Part shown: in pieces, positions 17,002 to 24,879 of the stretch
How the letters are laid out: the number at the start of each line of letters is the position of its first letter
How positions within the stretch are numbered: position 1 is the first letter of the stretch
Assembly (NCBI GenBank): GCA_034925865.1
Contig: JAYFRN010000020.1
Location: 1-64,000, forward strand
Direction: 5' to 3'
Origin: Oscillospiraceae bacterium
GTDB taxonomy: Bacteria; Bacillota; Clostridia; Oscillospirales; SIG627
DNA length: 64,000 bases
Notes under the pieces: model-generated
Databases searched by the model: none
The model's input: only the letters and a program-made list of their open reading frames with translations
Told to the model about the DNA's origin: nothing
Translations under genes and position numbers: made by a program

Positions 17002-18751
17002 TGTCATCGCCCTCGCTTTCTCTGGTCTGCGATTCATACACCTCGCGGTATATGCCGCTCCGGCTCATAAGCTCGTCATGCGTTCCGACGTCGGAAATCT
17101 GCCCGTCGTCCATAACGATTATTTTATCCGCATCCTTTACCGATGCCGCCCGCTGAGCAATAATAATTTTTGTTGTTTTGGGTAAATACTGATGCAAAGC
17201 TCGCCTGATTTTGGCGTCTGTTTTCATATCGACTGCGCTTGTGGAATCGTCGAGAATCAGAATTTTAGGCTTTTTTAGCAGTGCGCGCGCAATGCAAAGG
17301 CGTTGTTTCTGACCGCCGGACACATTTGTTCCGCCCTGTTCGATAACGGTGTCGTATCCCTTCGGGAAGCCGGAAACGAATTCGTCCGCGCATGCTGAGG
17401 CGCTCGCTTCCGCGATGTCTTCATCGGAGGCGTTTTCGTTGCCCCATTTAAGGTTATCGCGGATAGTGCCGGAAAACAGCTCGTTTTTTTGAAGAACCAT
17501 GGCGACGCCGCCGCGCAGAACATCGAGGTCGTATTTTTTTATGTCATTGCCGCCGACCTTGACAATTCCTGTAGAAGCGTCGTAAAGGCGCGGAATCAGC
17601 TGTACGAGCGTGGATTTTGAAGATCCGGTCGCGCCGATTATGCCAACGGTTTCTCCCGAGGCGATCTTTAAGTTGATATTCGACAGACACGCCTTGTCGG
17701 CCTTTGCCGAATAGAAAAACCCGACGTTTTCGAATTCTATGCTGCCGTCCGCAAGAGTTTCAATGGGATTTTCGGGATTTACGATATTGCTCTTTTCACT
17801 TAGTAACTCTACAATCCGTTCGGCGGAGGCGCGTGAAATGGTTATCATGACAAACACCATGGATATCATCATAAGGCTCATCAGGATCTGCATGGCATAA
17901 GTAATCAGGCTCATAAGCTCTCCGGTGCTTAGGCCGATGTCAGGGTTGTTGCCGGACGCAATTATTGCGCGGGCTCCGAACCATGAGATCAGCAGCATGC
18001 ATGCATACATGCAGAATTGCATAAGAGGCATATTGAGAGCGAGAACTTTTTCGGCTCCTGAGAAATCGCGGTATATGTCGCCCGATATTTTCTTGAATTT
18101 CTGCGTTTCATAATCCTCACGGACAAAGGACTTTACAACACGGATACCGCGGACATTTTCCTGAACAATGCCATTCAGCTTGTCGTATGTTTTAAAAATG
18201 CGTTCGAAAACGGGATGAACGCGGCTTATTATGAGATACATTCCGACCGCAAGTACAGGAAGGGCGGCTATGAATATAAGAGAAAGCTTTGCGTCTATTC
18301 CGAAGGAGACAATCAGTGAAAATATCATCATGACAGGAGCCCGGAACGCCATTCGCGTGAGCATCATAAATGCCATCTGCACATTGTTTACGTCAGTCGT
18401 GAGGCGTGTCACGATGCTCGCAGTAGAAAATTTATCAATATTGGAAAATGAAAAGGTCTGGATATTGGCGAACATATCGTCGCGAAGATTGCGGGCAAAT
18501 CCGGCGGAGGAGATTGACGAGCTTCGCCCGGCGGCGACGCCGAAAAACAGCGAAGCGAAGGATGAAAGCAACAAAGCTATACCCATTTTAAAAACATATT
18601 GCATATTACCGGCATCGATGCCGAAATCTATGAGATTCGCTGTAAAAAGGGGTATAATAACCTCAAGGACAACCTCGAGAATTACGAAAACAGGTGTAAG
18701 GACCGTTTGGGTCATATACTGACGGATCCTTTTGGCGAGAATTCTGATCAT
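16994..18751 (-). CDS. ABC exporter half-transporter (membrane + ATPase), first subunit
   Basis: A 585-aa ABC exporter with six membrane helices in the first ~310 residues, then an ATPase domain with Walker A GATGSSKST (serine in place of the usual glycine), signature NVSGGQKQR and Walker B ILILDDSTSAVD. In heterodimeric exporters one Walker B glutamate is often replaced by Asp, making that site weakly active. The LILDDSTS here fits the degenerate partner, while the next gene has LDEATS. Its ATG overlaps the MarR stop codon by four bases (ATGA), so the two are translationally coupled. The substrate is unknown. Confidence 0.94.
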   Translation of the reverse strand: MIRILAKRIRQYMTQTVLTPVFVILEVVLEVIIPLFTANLIDFGIDAGNMQYVFKMGIALLLSSFASLFFGVAAGRSSSISSAGFARNLRDDMFANIQTFSFSNIDKFSTASIVTRLTTDVNNVQMAFMMLTRMAFRAPVMMIFSLIVSFGIDAKLSLIFIAALPVLAVGMYLIISRVHPVFERIFKTYDKLNGIVQENVRGIRVVKSFVREDYETQKFKKISGDIYRDFSGAEKVLALNMPLMQFCMYACMLLISWFGARAIIASGNNPDIGLSTGELMSLITYAMQILMSLMMISMVFVMITISRASAERIVELLSEKSNIVNPENPIETLADGSIEFENVGFFYSAKADKACLSNINLKIASGETVGIIGATGSSKSTLVQLIPRLYDASTGIVKVGGNDIKKYDLDVLRGGVAMVLQKNELFSGTIRDNLKWGNENASDEDIAEASASACADEFVSGFPKGYDTVIEQGGTNVSGGQKQRLCIARALLKKPKILILDDSTSAVDMKTDAKIRRALHQYLPKTTKIIIAQRAASVKDADKIIVMDDGQISDVGTHDELMSRSGIYREVYESQTRESEGDDNE

Positions 18752-19182
18752 ATAATTATATTGTTCCTCATGCGTTCGATATATGAATATAAGTTGTCAA
18801 GCTCCTCATCGGAAAAACCTTTGATTAGCATTTCGTTTACCACGCGGTGATCCTCATCCATGAATTTAACGAGCTCTTCTGCCTTGTCTGTCAGAACAAG
18901 CTTTTTGAGCCGGGCGTCATGCTGCACCGCGACACGCTCTATAAGGCCCTTTGTGACCATCAGGTTGACGACTTTAGACGCGGTTGAACGGGTAATACCG
19001 AAATCCTTTTCAAAGTCTCGCTGATATACGTCGCGGTCTCTGTTTGAGCCGATGTATCCTATGATCCATCCGTTCGTGCCGGTGATATTGTCGATATATT
19101 TCTTATGAGTCGAGCAATCGACAAATCGGTGAACGCGGTGATTGAGAGTGTGAAGCTCGAAGCCTATGTTTCTTCTTGGCAT
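18748..19182 (-). CDS. MarR-family transcriptional regulator
   Basis: A 144-residue winged-helix protein. The recognition helix region is RDFEKDFGITRSTASKVVNL, and the wing follows at RVAVQHDARLKKLVLTDKAE, both typical of MarR. AGGAGG precedes the ATG by about eight bases. It is the first gene of an operon with two ABC exporter subunits, a common arrangement in Firmicutes in which the regulator represses its own operon until a toxic ligand binds. An imperfect inverted repeat directly upstream is the likely operator. Confidence 0.92.
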   Translation of the reverse strand: MPRRNIGFELHTLNHRVHRFVDCSTHKKYIDNITGTNGWIIGYIGSNRDRDVYQRDFEKDFGITRSTASKVVNLMVTKGLIERVAVQHDARLKKLVLTDKAEELVKFMDEDHRVVNEMLIKGFSDEELDNLYSYIERMRNNIII

Positions 19183-19199
19183 TATATCCTCCTTATATG

Positions 19200-19241
19200 T
19201 TTGATATCATACAGTTTCATATAAAACAGTATCACATCAAA
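19200..19241. promoter_or_regulatory. probable MarR operator (inverted repeat)
   Basis: TTTGATATCATACAG and CAGTATCACATCAAA form an inverted repeat (12 of 15 positions match) with a 12-base spacer. It starts 18 bases upstream of the MarR start codon, where it would cover the leader or promoter of the marR-ABC-ABC operon. Confidence 0.55.
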
Positions 19242-19322
19242 CATTATAAAGGCTGTATCATGCATAATCAATATACACATGTTACGCGATCATGAATTAT
19301 TTATGTCTTTTGGAATTGACTA

Positions 19323-19351
19323 TTGATATCCGGGCCGGGAAATGTTATACT
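19323..19351 (+). promoter_or_regulatory. sigma-A promoter ahead of ymfF-ymfH-lgt
   Basis: TTGATA, 17 bases, TATACT. It points to ymfF. The predicted transcription start falls six to eight bases after the -10, which is the left end of the inverted-repeat element, so that element would make up most of the mRNA leader. Confidence 0.7.
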
Positions 19352-19356
19352 TTACC

Positions 19357-19539
19357 TATATAATGTCTGTTGAACAATTATAAAACACATACAACAGTAA
19401 GAAAAACATGAAATACAATTGATTGCACATCTAAACTGGTCAACTCTCGACCAAGTTAGGCAATCAATGGATATTGTACTCCAAGATCAATGATTTTGGT
19501 CGGTTTAACAACTGCCAAAACTTCAGTAGATATTATATA
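19357..19539. repeat. MITE-like element, copy 1 (183 bp)
   Basis: The ends are inverted repeats: TATATAATGTCTGTTGAA on the left and TTCAGTAGATATTATATA on the right (16 of 18 positions complementary). The interior shares blocks with a second copy near 24.5 kb: GAACAATTATAAAACACATA, GGCAATCAATG, CTCCAAGATCAATGATTTTGG and CAACTGCCAAAAC (the third has one mismatch). No ORF is present. A, T-rich short repeats at the borders look like a TA-type target site. Confidence 0.72.
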
Positions 19540-19571
19540 AATACAGTTATAAACAGTTATAATATGAAAGG

Positions 19572-20891
19572 ATGCAGAACGGACAAATGGATATAAAGCC
19601 AAGAAGAAAAGTAATCGGCAACAATATTGCCGTAAATCTGATCAAAACCGATAAATATAAGACAAACTTTCTCACTTTTTATTTTCTTACAACACTTACT
19701 GAAAAAAGCGCGTCATATACTCAGCTTATTTCAAGAATAATCACACGCGCCTGCGCGAAATATCCGACATCTGTCGAGCTCAACCGCACGCTCGACGATT
19801 GTTACGGGGCCGAAGCTAATGCAAGCGCGGTCAAGCATGGCGAATACGAAGTGCTCGGCTTTTCGTTGTCAACGCTTGCCGACAAATATGCCATGGACTC
19901 AGATAAAGTTACGGACACCGCGGTTGATATTTGCGCGGAAATGCTTTTCAAGCCGTATTTGGTGGAAGGCGGCTTTGACAAATCGATAGTTGAAAGTGAA
20001 AAAGTCAACGTCAAGGACGCGATAAGCGCCGAAATAAACAACAAATCCGAATATGCCAGAAAGCGCATGATACGCATCATGTGCGAAGGCGAGGCATACG
20101 CGATAAATCCGCTCGGATATCCCGATATAGTTGATGAGGCCGACGGCGTCTCTCTTTATGAATTTTACCGCGAGCTTATAAAAACCTCGCGCGTTGAAAT
20201 ATTCTTCGCGGGAATTTGCGACGAGGACAGGCTTGTCAAAAAGCTATCAAGCGCATTTTCAAATATCGGCCGCGCTCCTGCCTGTCTTCCCGAAACACAT
20301 GTTATTTCAACAGTCGGAGAGATAAAACGCGTCACAGAGCAGATGCCGGTGACGCAGAGCCATCTTGTCATGGGCTTTCGCACCGGAATTACCACCTCTG
20401 ATCGCGACTTCCGCGCTTTTTCACTTTATAACTCGGTTCTCGGCGGCTCACTCACCAGCAAGCTGTTCATGAATGTGCGTGAAAAGCTTTCGCTTTGTTA
20501 TACAGTAAACTCCATGCCTGACGCGGCAAAGGGTATCATGCGCGTATATGCCGGTATAGATGACAAAAAGTTTGACGCTGCGTATGACGAGATCATGCGT
20601 CAGATGAAGCTTATTTCAGACGCGGATATCACTGACAGCGAACTTCGCGAATCGAAAAACGCGTTAATAAATTCTCTGAACAGTCTTCCCGACAATCCCG
20701 GCGCTCTTGCGAGCTGGTTCTTGCCCAGAATACTCAACGGTCTGTTTGACGAAACGCCGCTGACTGTTGCCGAAGAAATAGAAGCGCTTACAAAGGAAGA
20801 AGTTGTGGCTGTATCATCGCGGGTCAAACTTGATACGGTATACCTTATGAAGCCTGACGGTACCGTAAAGCCGGAAGAGGAGGAAGAATAA
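19572..20891 (+). CDS. ymfF: M16 peptidase-like protein YmfF (catalytic motif absent)
   Basis: A 439-aa protein of the M16 (pitrilysin/processing peptidase) family, matching the YmfF-like partner of YmfH. The fold segments QLISRIITRACAKYPTS, YRELIKTSRVEIFFAG and SLCYTVNSMPDA are typical of the family. The zinc motif H-x-x-E-H is missing, so this is the non-catalytic subunit. The first ATG directly follows AAAGG with no spacing. An ATG five codons later (MDIKPRR) is an alternative, and the true start is uncertain. The stop codon abuts the ATG of ymfH, which implies coupled synthesis of a two-subunit peptidase. Confidence 0.88.
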   Translation: MQNGQMDIKPRRKVIGNNIAVNLIKTDKYKTNFLTFYFLTTLTEKSASYTQLISRIITRACAKYPTSVELNRTLDDCYGAEANASAVKHGEYEVLGFSLSTLADKYAMDSDKVTDTAVDICAEMLFKPYLVEGGFDKSIVESEKVNVKDAISAEINNKSEYARKRMIRIMCEGEAYAINPLGYPDIVDEADGVSLYEFYRELIKTSRVEIFFAGICDEDRLVKKLSSAFSNIGRAPACLPETHVISTVGEIKRVTEQMPVTQSHLVMGFRTGITTSDRDFRAFSLYNSVLGGSLTSKLFMNVREKLSLCYTVNSMPDAAKGIMRVYAGIDDKKFDAAYDEIMRQMKLISDADITDSELRESKNALINSLNSLPDNPGALASWFLPRILNGLFDETPLTVAEEIEALTKEEVVAVSSRVKLDTVYLMKPDGTVKPEEEEE

Positions 20892-22190
20892 ATGATATTT
20901 ACTGAAAAAAAGAGCGAAAGGCTCGGAGAACGGTACTTTACCGGACGGCACGAATCCGGGCTTGAAATTTATTTAATACCTAAGGATCACAAGAGCGCCT
21001 TTGCTCTGCTCGGGACGCGTTACGGTTCCATTCACCGCACCTTTAAAACCGGAGCGGACAAGGATTTCATCACTGTGCCCGACGGAGTCGCACATTTTCT
21101 TGAGCATAAGCTGTTTGAAAACGAGGACGGCACCGACACATTTTCGCTGTTCGGAGCGATGGGTGCTTCATGCAACGCTTTTACCTCGAATGAAATAACC
21201 GCCTATCTTTTCTCCGCTACTGATAAATATTACGAGAATCTTGAAATATTACTGAAATTCGTCACAACTCCGTATTTCACAAAAGAAACCGTCGAAAAGG
21301 AAATAGGAATAATATCGCAGGAGCTGAGAATGTATCTCGACAATCCCTACAGACAGCTGTATAACGGATTGTTAAATTCTATGTATGTGAACAGCAATGT
21401 AAAAATAGATGTTGGCGGAACGGAAGAATCAATTTCGCATATTACAGCCGACATTCTTTATCGCTGCTATAACACATTTTACAATCTTCACAATATGACT
21501 CTTTGCCTCTGCGGTGATTTTAACTGTGATAAAGTCGCTAAATTATGCGACAAGGTACTTAAAAATTCACCCGATATCGAGATATCACATCAATTTCCCG
21601 ACGAACCGGACCGCCCCGCTTCCAAAAAGCTTGTCAAGGAATTTCCGATCGCGCTGCCGATGTTTTATTCCGGTATCAAGGAGCCGGACATAAATCTGTC
21701 GTCCTTCGGAGCCGAGCTTGTCAAAAAAGACGCGGAACACCGTATCATATGCGAAATGTTATTCGGTAAATCAAGCGCGTTTTACAATTCGCTTTATGAA
21801 AAAGGCCTTATAAACGACAAGTTTTCCGCCGGATATAATCTCGGACGCACATACGGATTTTTTTATTGCGCCGCCGAAACACGTGAGCCCGACAAGGTGA
21901 ACGAATTGGTCGCGAACGAAATTGCTTCCGCGCGTGCCGGGAATTTTTCCGAAGATTTTAACACGCTTTTTGAGAGAAGCAAACGCGTGGTTTATTCTGA
22001 CGCGGTTCAGGAATGGAACTCTACGAGTGACATAGCCGAGAATTTTCTCTTTACGCTGTTCGTCGGAGGAGATATGCTCGATACGCCCAATATAATCGCC
22101 GATATCACTCCCGCCGATATATTCGCACGGCTTAAACGGAGTTATAATACGGACAATCTCGTCACGAGCCTGATTATCCCTAAGAAATGA
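20892..22190 (+). CDS. ymfH: M16 zinc peptidase YmfH (catalytic subunit)
   Basis: A 432-aa M16 metallopeptidase. The inverted zinc motif H-F-L-E-H is seen in GVAHFLEHKLFENEDGT near residue 75, with the downstream conserved Glu region (TVEKEIGIISQELRMYLDNP) that supplies the third ligand. It pairs with the motif-less YmfF immediately upstream, as in other Firmicutes where the two genes are adjacent. The peptide substrate is unknown here. lgt follows after 15 bases on the same strand. Confidence 0.93.
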   Translation: MIFTEKKSERLGERYFTGRHESGLEIYLIPKDHKSAFALLGTRYGSIHRTFKTGADKDFITVPDGVAHFLEHKLFENEDGTDTFSLFGAMGASCNAFTSNEITAYLFSATDKYYENLEILLKFVTTPYFTKETVEKEIGIISQELRMYLDNPYRQLYNGLLNSMYVNSNVKIDVGGTEESISHITADILYRCYNTFYNLHNMTLCLCGDFNCDKVAKLCDKVLKNSPDIEISHQFPDEPDRPASKKLVKEFPIALPMFYSGIKEPDINLSSFGAELVKKDAEHRIICEMLFGKSSAFYNSLYEKGLINDKFSAGYNLGRTYGFFYCAAETREPDKVNELVANEIASARAGNFSEDFNTLFERSKRVVYSDAVQEWNSTSDIAENFLFTLFVGGDMLDTPNIIADITPADIFARLKRSYNTDNLVTSLIIPKK

Positions 22191-22205
22191 GAGGTATACG
22201 TAAAA

Positions 22206-23237
22206 ATGCTTGCGGTCATCCATTGGCTTTCGTTCCCGGGGCTCGGGATCGGACCTTTTAAAATCGATACTGTAGCGTTTAATATCTTCGGAAAAGACAT
22301 CGCATGGTATGGCATAATCATATGCTGTGGCATGATCCTGGCGTTTTTGTATTCTAATAACCGCGCCAGGCATGAAGGAGTATCCACCGATGATTTTCTC
22401 GATCTTATCATATTCGCGATTCCGGTCGGGATTATTTGCGCCCGTACGTATTTTGTTCTGACAAAGCTCGAGCTATATGATTCCTTCTGGGATATGTGTA
22501 AAATATGGGAAGGCGGTCTCGCGATATACGGCGCCATTATCGGCGGCTTTATCGTTGTCTTGGCATTCTCAAAGATCAAGAAAATCAAGTTTTATAAGCT
22601 TCTTGATATCGTTGCTCCGGGGGTTCTGATAGGACAGATAATCGGTCGTTGGGGGAATTTCGCAAACGCCGAGGCACATGGCGGTTCGACCGGGCTTCCG
22701 TGGAGAATGGGGATCGGATCCACAAACGTTATAACAGAGTTTTATCATCCGACCTTCCTCTATGAATCCGTCTGGAACCTAATCGGATTTTTAATCATAC
22801 ATCTTGTATATAAAAAGAAAAAGTTTGACGGCCAGATATTCTGTCTGTATATTGCATGGTACGGTTTCGGACGTATGTTTATTGAGATGCTGCGTACCGA
22901 CAGCCTTTATATCAACCTTTTCGGAACCGAATACCGCATTTCCGCTCTTGTCGGCCTTCTTTCTTTCATTGTCGGTTTGATACTGTATATAACCCTGAAG
23001 AAGGGCGGGCTTCGGCACGAGGAAGCTGTTCTTTCAAAGGAAAACAGCTTTAAACAGATGATCAAAGAAAGCGACGAGGATCAGCGTGAGGTTGATTCAG
23101 CTCGCGAAAAAGCTAATATAATGAACTTAAAAACTGATAATACCGATACCGCTCCATCGAAAGAGGCTGCGCCCGATGCGTCTGCGGAGGCTTCCGAGAC
23201 TTCATCCGAAGACGAAAAAACGGGACGAAATTCGTGA
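22206..23237 (+). CDS. lgt: prolipoprotein diacylglyceryl transferase
   Basis: Lgt attaches diacylglycerol from phosphatidylglycerol to the lipobox cysteine of prolipoproteins in the membrane. The family signature GRWGNFANAEAHGG is present, along with HPTFLYESVWN and the G-x-x-x-E-x-x-R-x-D region (GRMFIEMLRTDSL). Seven membrane helices are expected. The last ~75 residues form an acidic, charged tail (DEDQREVDSAREKANIM and on, rich in Glu, Ala and Ser) beyond the enzyme, absent from most relatives. It shares a transcription unit with ymfF-ymfH. Substrates within this window include the two tandem lipoproteins near 45-47 kb. Confidence 0.96.
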   Translation: MLAVIHWLSFPGLGIGPFKIDTVAFNIFGKDIAWYGIIICCGMILAFLYSNNRARHEGVSTDDFLDLIIFAIPVGIICARTYFVLTKLELYDSFWDMCKIWEGGLAIYGAIIGGFIVVLAFSKIKKIKFYKLLDIVAPGVLIGQIIGRWGNFANAEAHGGSTGLPWRMGIGSTNVITEFYHPTFLYESVWNLIGFLIIHLVYKKKKFDGQIFCLYIAWYGFGRMFIEMLRTDSLYINLFGTEYRISALVGLLSFIVGLILYITLKKGGLRHEEAVLSKENSFKQMIKESDEDQREVDSAREKANIMNLKTDNTDTAPSKEAAPDASAEASETSSEDEKTGRNS

Positions 23238-23318
23238 TATTATTTCACTATTAATTACTGGCATTCTGCATTGAACGCATCAAAACTTTCATTTCTGACC
23301 GCAAAGGAATCATGTATA

Positions 23319-24497
23319 ATGGGAGAAAAAATTATACCTCTAACATTTATTTCCGATGGCAGGCTTGGTGTTTACAAAAATGGCAAATCTGAATTTCTCA
23401 CCTTGAAGAAACAAGAAACTTATATAAATGTGATAAGGCAGATTAACAAAGGAAACGATTGGAAATCCACCGGAAGAGGCGCGGCTTTTATGGGAGTCAT
23501 GTATAAGCCGGCAGACGAGGACGAAGGATTTTCACTCAATGCGGCGGAAGCTGTTTCAGACGAATTGCTTGTTTATGCCTGTACCTGTTCATCGACGGGA
23601 TGTATATATACTAAAAAAATTGACAGCTGTTCCCCGGAGGGTCTTGTTGCGGCGTCTACCGATTGGCGTGTTTCATCAATATGCGCCTGCCGGTCGCAGA
23701 TTGAAGCATACGGCGGTTCTCTTTTATGTGTGGCGGAAATGGAATATAAAAGAGGAGAATCACATATTGTTCTCTTTTATTCAGACAAGCCGTATGTGAC
23801 AGTGACCGACGGTGATACGCGAGATGCCAATCCGTTTATATCACCGGACGGTTCGGTATGCTATTTCGATTACTGTGGAAACGCACGTGATATAAACGGA
23901 ATTGTAATAGATATCGGGCCGAGAGTTATATGCTCGTATGATTTCAAAACGCATTTGGTCAATGAACTGTTATCGGATGACAGTATAGATTATTTCTCGC
24001 CAAAGTCAGATGACAAAGGCAATTTATATTACATAAAACGTCCTTATAAAGAAAAGAGGAACGAAGATAACGGATTTGTTAATATCCTTAAAGCGCCATT
24101 TAAGATTATAAAAGCAGTTGGAGGCGCATTTGATCTTTTCACGTGTAAATACGCAGGCGAATCTCTGAAAAGTAACGAGGAGCAGAAGGCCAAAAATAAA
24201 TCAGAAAAACAAATATTTATTGAGAATAATATTATAAACGCAGACCGCGAACAAAAAGAAAATGCTGCGACCGGAGAGAAATTCCCTGGTATTATCCCAA
24301 ACAGCTGGGTGCTTGCATGCCGTGAACCATCCGGAAATGAAAAAGTAATCAAAAAAGGCGTATGCGGTTTCACACTTTATGACTACGAGATAGTTTATAC
24401 CAACGGCAGCAATCTTGTCATGCTCAGAAATAATCATGAATCCGATACAGAACATGAGGAAACCCTGTTGTTGAAAGGCAATAAAATTATTCTATAA
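23319..24497 (+). CDS. predicted beta-propeller protein of unknown function
   Basis: A 392-aa cytoplasmic-looking protein rich in beta strands, with repeats in the style of TolB/WD-type propellers: DANPFISPDGSVCYFDYCGN, YFSPKSDDKGNLYYIKRPY, then GVCGFTLYDYEIVYTNGSN. A charged insertion of ~60 residues (KSNEEQKAKNKSEKQIF and on) splits the last blades. I do not recognise a named family. The ATG chosen has AAAGGA ten bases upstream; a TTG 16 codons earlier is open. It follows lgt by 80 bases. Its stop codon lies in the left end of an inverted-repeat element, so the original C-terminus may have been altered. Confidence 0.65.
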   Translation: MGEKIIPLTFISDGRLGVYKNGKSEFLTLKKQETYINVIRQINKGNDWKSTGRGAAFMGVMYKPADEDEGFSLNAAEAVSDELLVYACTCSSTGCIYTKKIDSCSPEGLVAASTDWRVSSICACRSQIEAYGGSLLCVAEMEYKRGESHIVLFYSDKPYVTVTDGDTRDANPFISPDGSVCYFDYCGNARDINGIVIDIGPRVICSYDFKTHLVNELLSDDSIDYFSPKSDDKGNLYYIKRPYKEKRNEDNGFVNILKAPFKIIKAVGGAFDLFTCKYAGESLKSNEEQKAKNKSEKQIFIENNIINADREQKENAATGEKFPGIIPNSWVLACREPSGNEKVIKKGVCGFTLYDYEIVYTNGSNLVMLRNNHESDTEHEETLLLKGNKIIL

Positions 24498-24762
24498 TAA
24501 TGTCTGCTGAACAATCATAAAACACATATAACAGTAAAGAAATGATGCTAACAATGATTGTTCAGGTGCAAGGTTTTTAAGCTTTACAGCTCAAAAACCT
24601 TGCACCTCTAAATTGTTCGACTCCCGACCAATTTAGAAAACAGGCGGCAATCAATGAATGCTGAACTCCAAAATCAATGATTTTGGAGGGTTTTGGCTGG
24701 CTTTTCAACTGCCAAAACCTATGCCGTTCGAAAACGGCATTATTCAGTAGACATTATAATAG
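24493..24762. repeat. MITE-like element, copy 2 (~270 bp)
   Basis: The left end TATAATAATGTCTGCTGAA and the right end TTCAGTAGACATTATAATA are inverted repeats. The interior has the same blocks as copy 1 and, in addition, a perfect 15-bp hairpin (AGGTGCAAGGTTTTT / AAAAACCTTGCACCT), an AAAATCAATGATTTT palindrome and ATGCCGTT/AACGGCAT. There is no ORF. The element begins in the stop codon of the propeller gene. Its structured interior would also fold strongly as RNA. Confidence 0.75.
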
Positions 24763-24833
24763 ATAAGTATAAAAATTGCCGCTTTAATAAAAATTCGGAT
24801 TTTCAAGAACAATGAACGTAATTTTACAAAAGC

Positions 24834-24869
24834 AAAATCCGGCCGCATAACAATGCGGCCGGACTTTTT
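24834..24869. terminator. bidirectional intrinsic terminator
   Basis: TCCGGCCGCAT pairs perfectly with ATGCGGCCGGA across a four-base loop. A T-run follows on the plus strand and an interrupted T-run on the minus strand. It separates the convergent propeller and glycoside hydrolase genes. Confidence 0.85.
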
Positions 24870-24879
24870 GCGCAGTGCT

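Noticed and set aside
24564-24607. 15-bp perfect hairpin as an independent terminator
   Set aside because: It lies well inside the inverted-repeat element, has no T-run, and is better seen as part of that element; a good terminator lies downstream.
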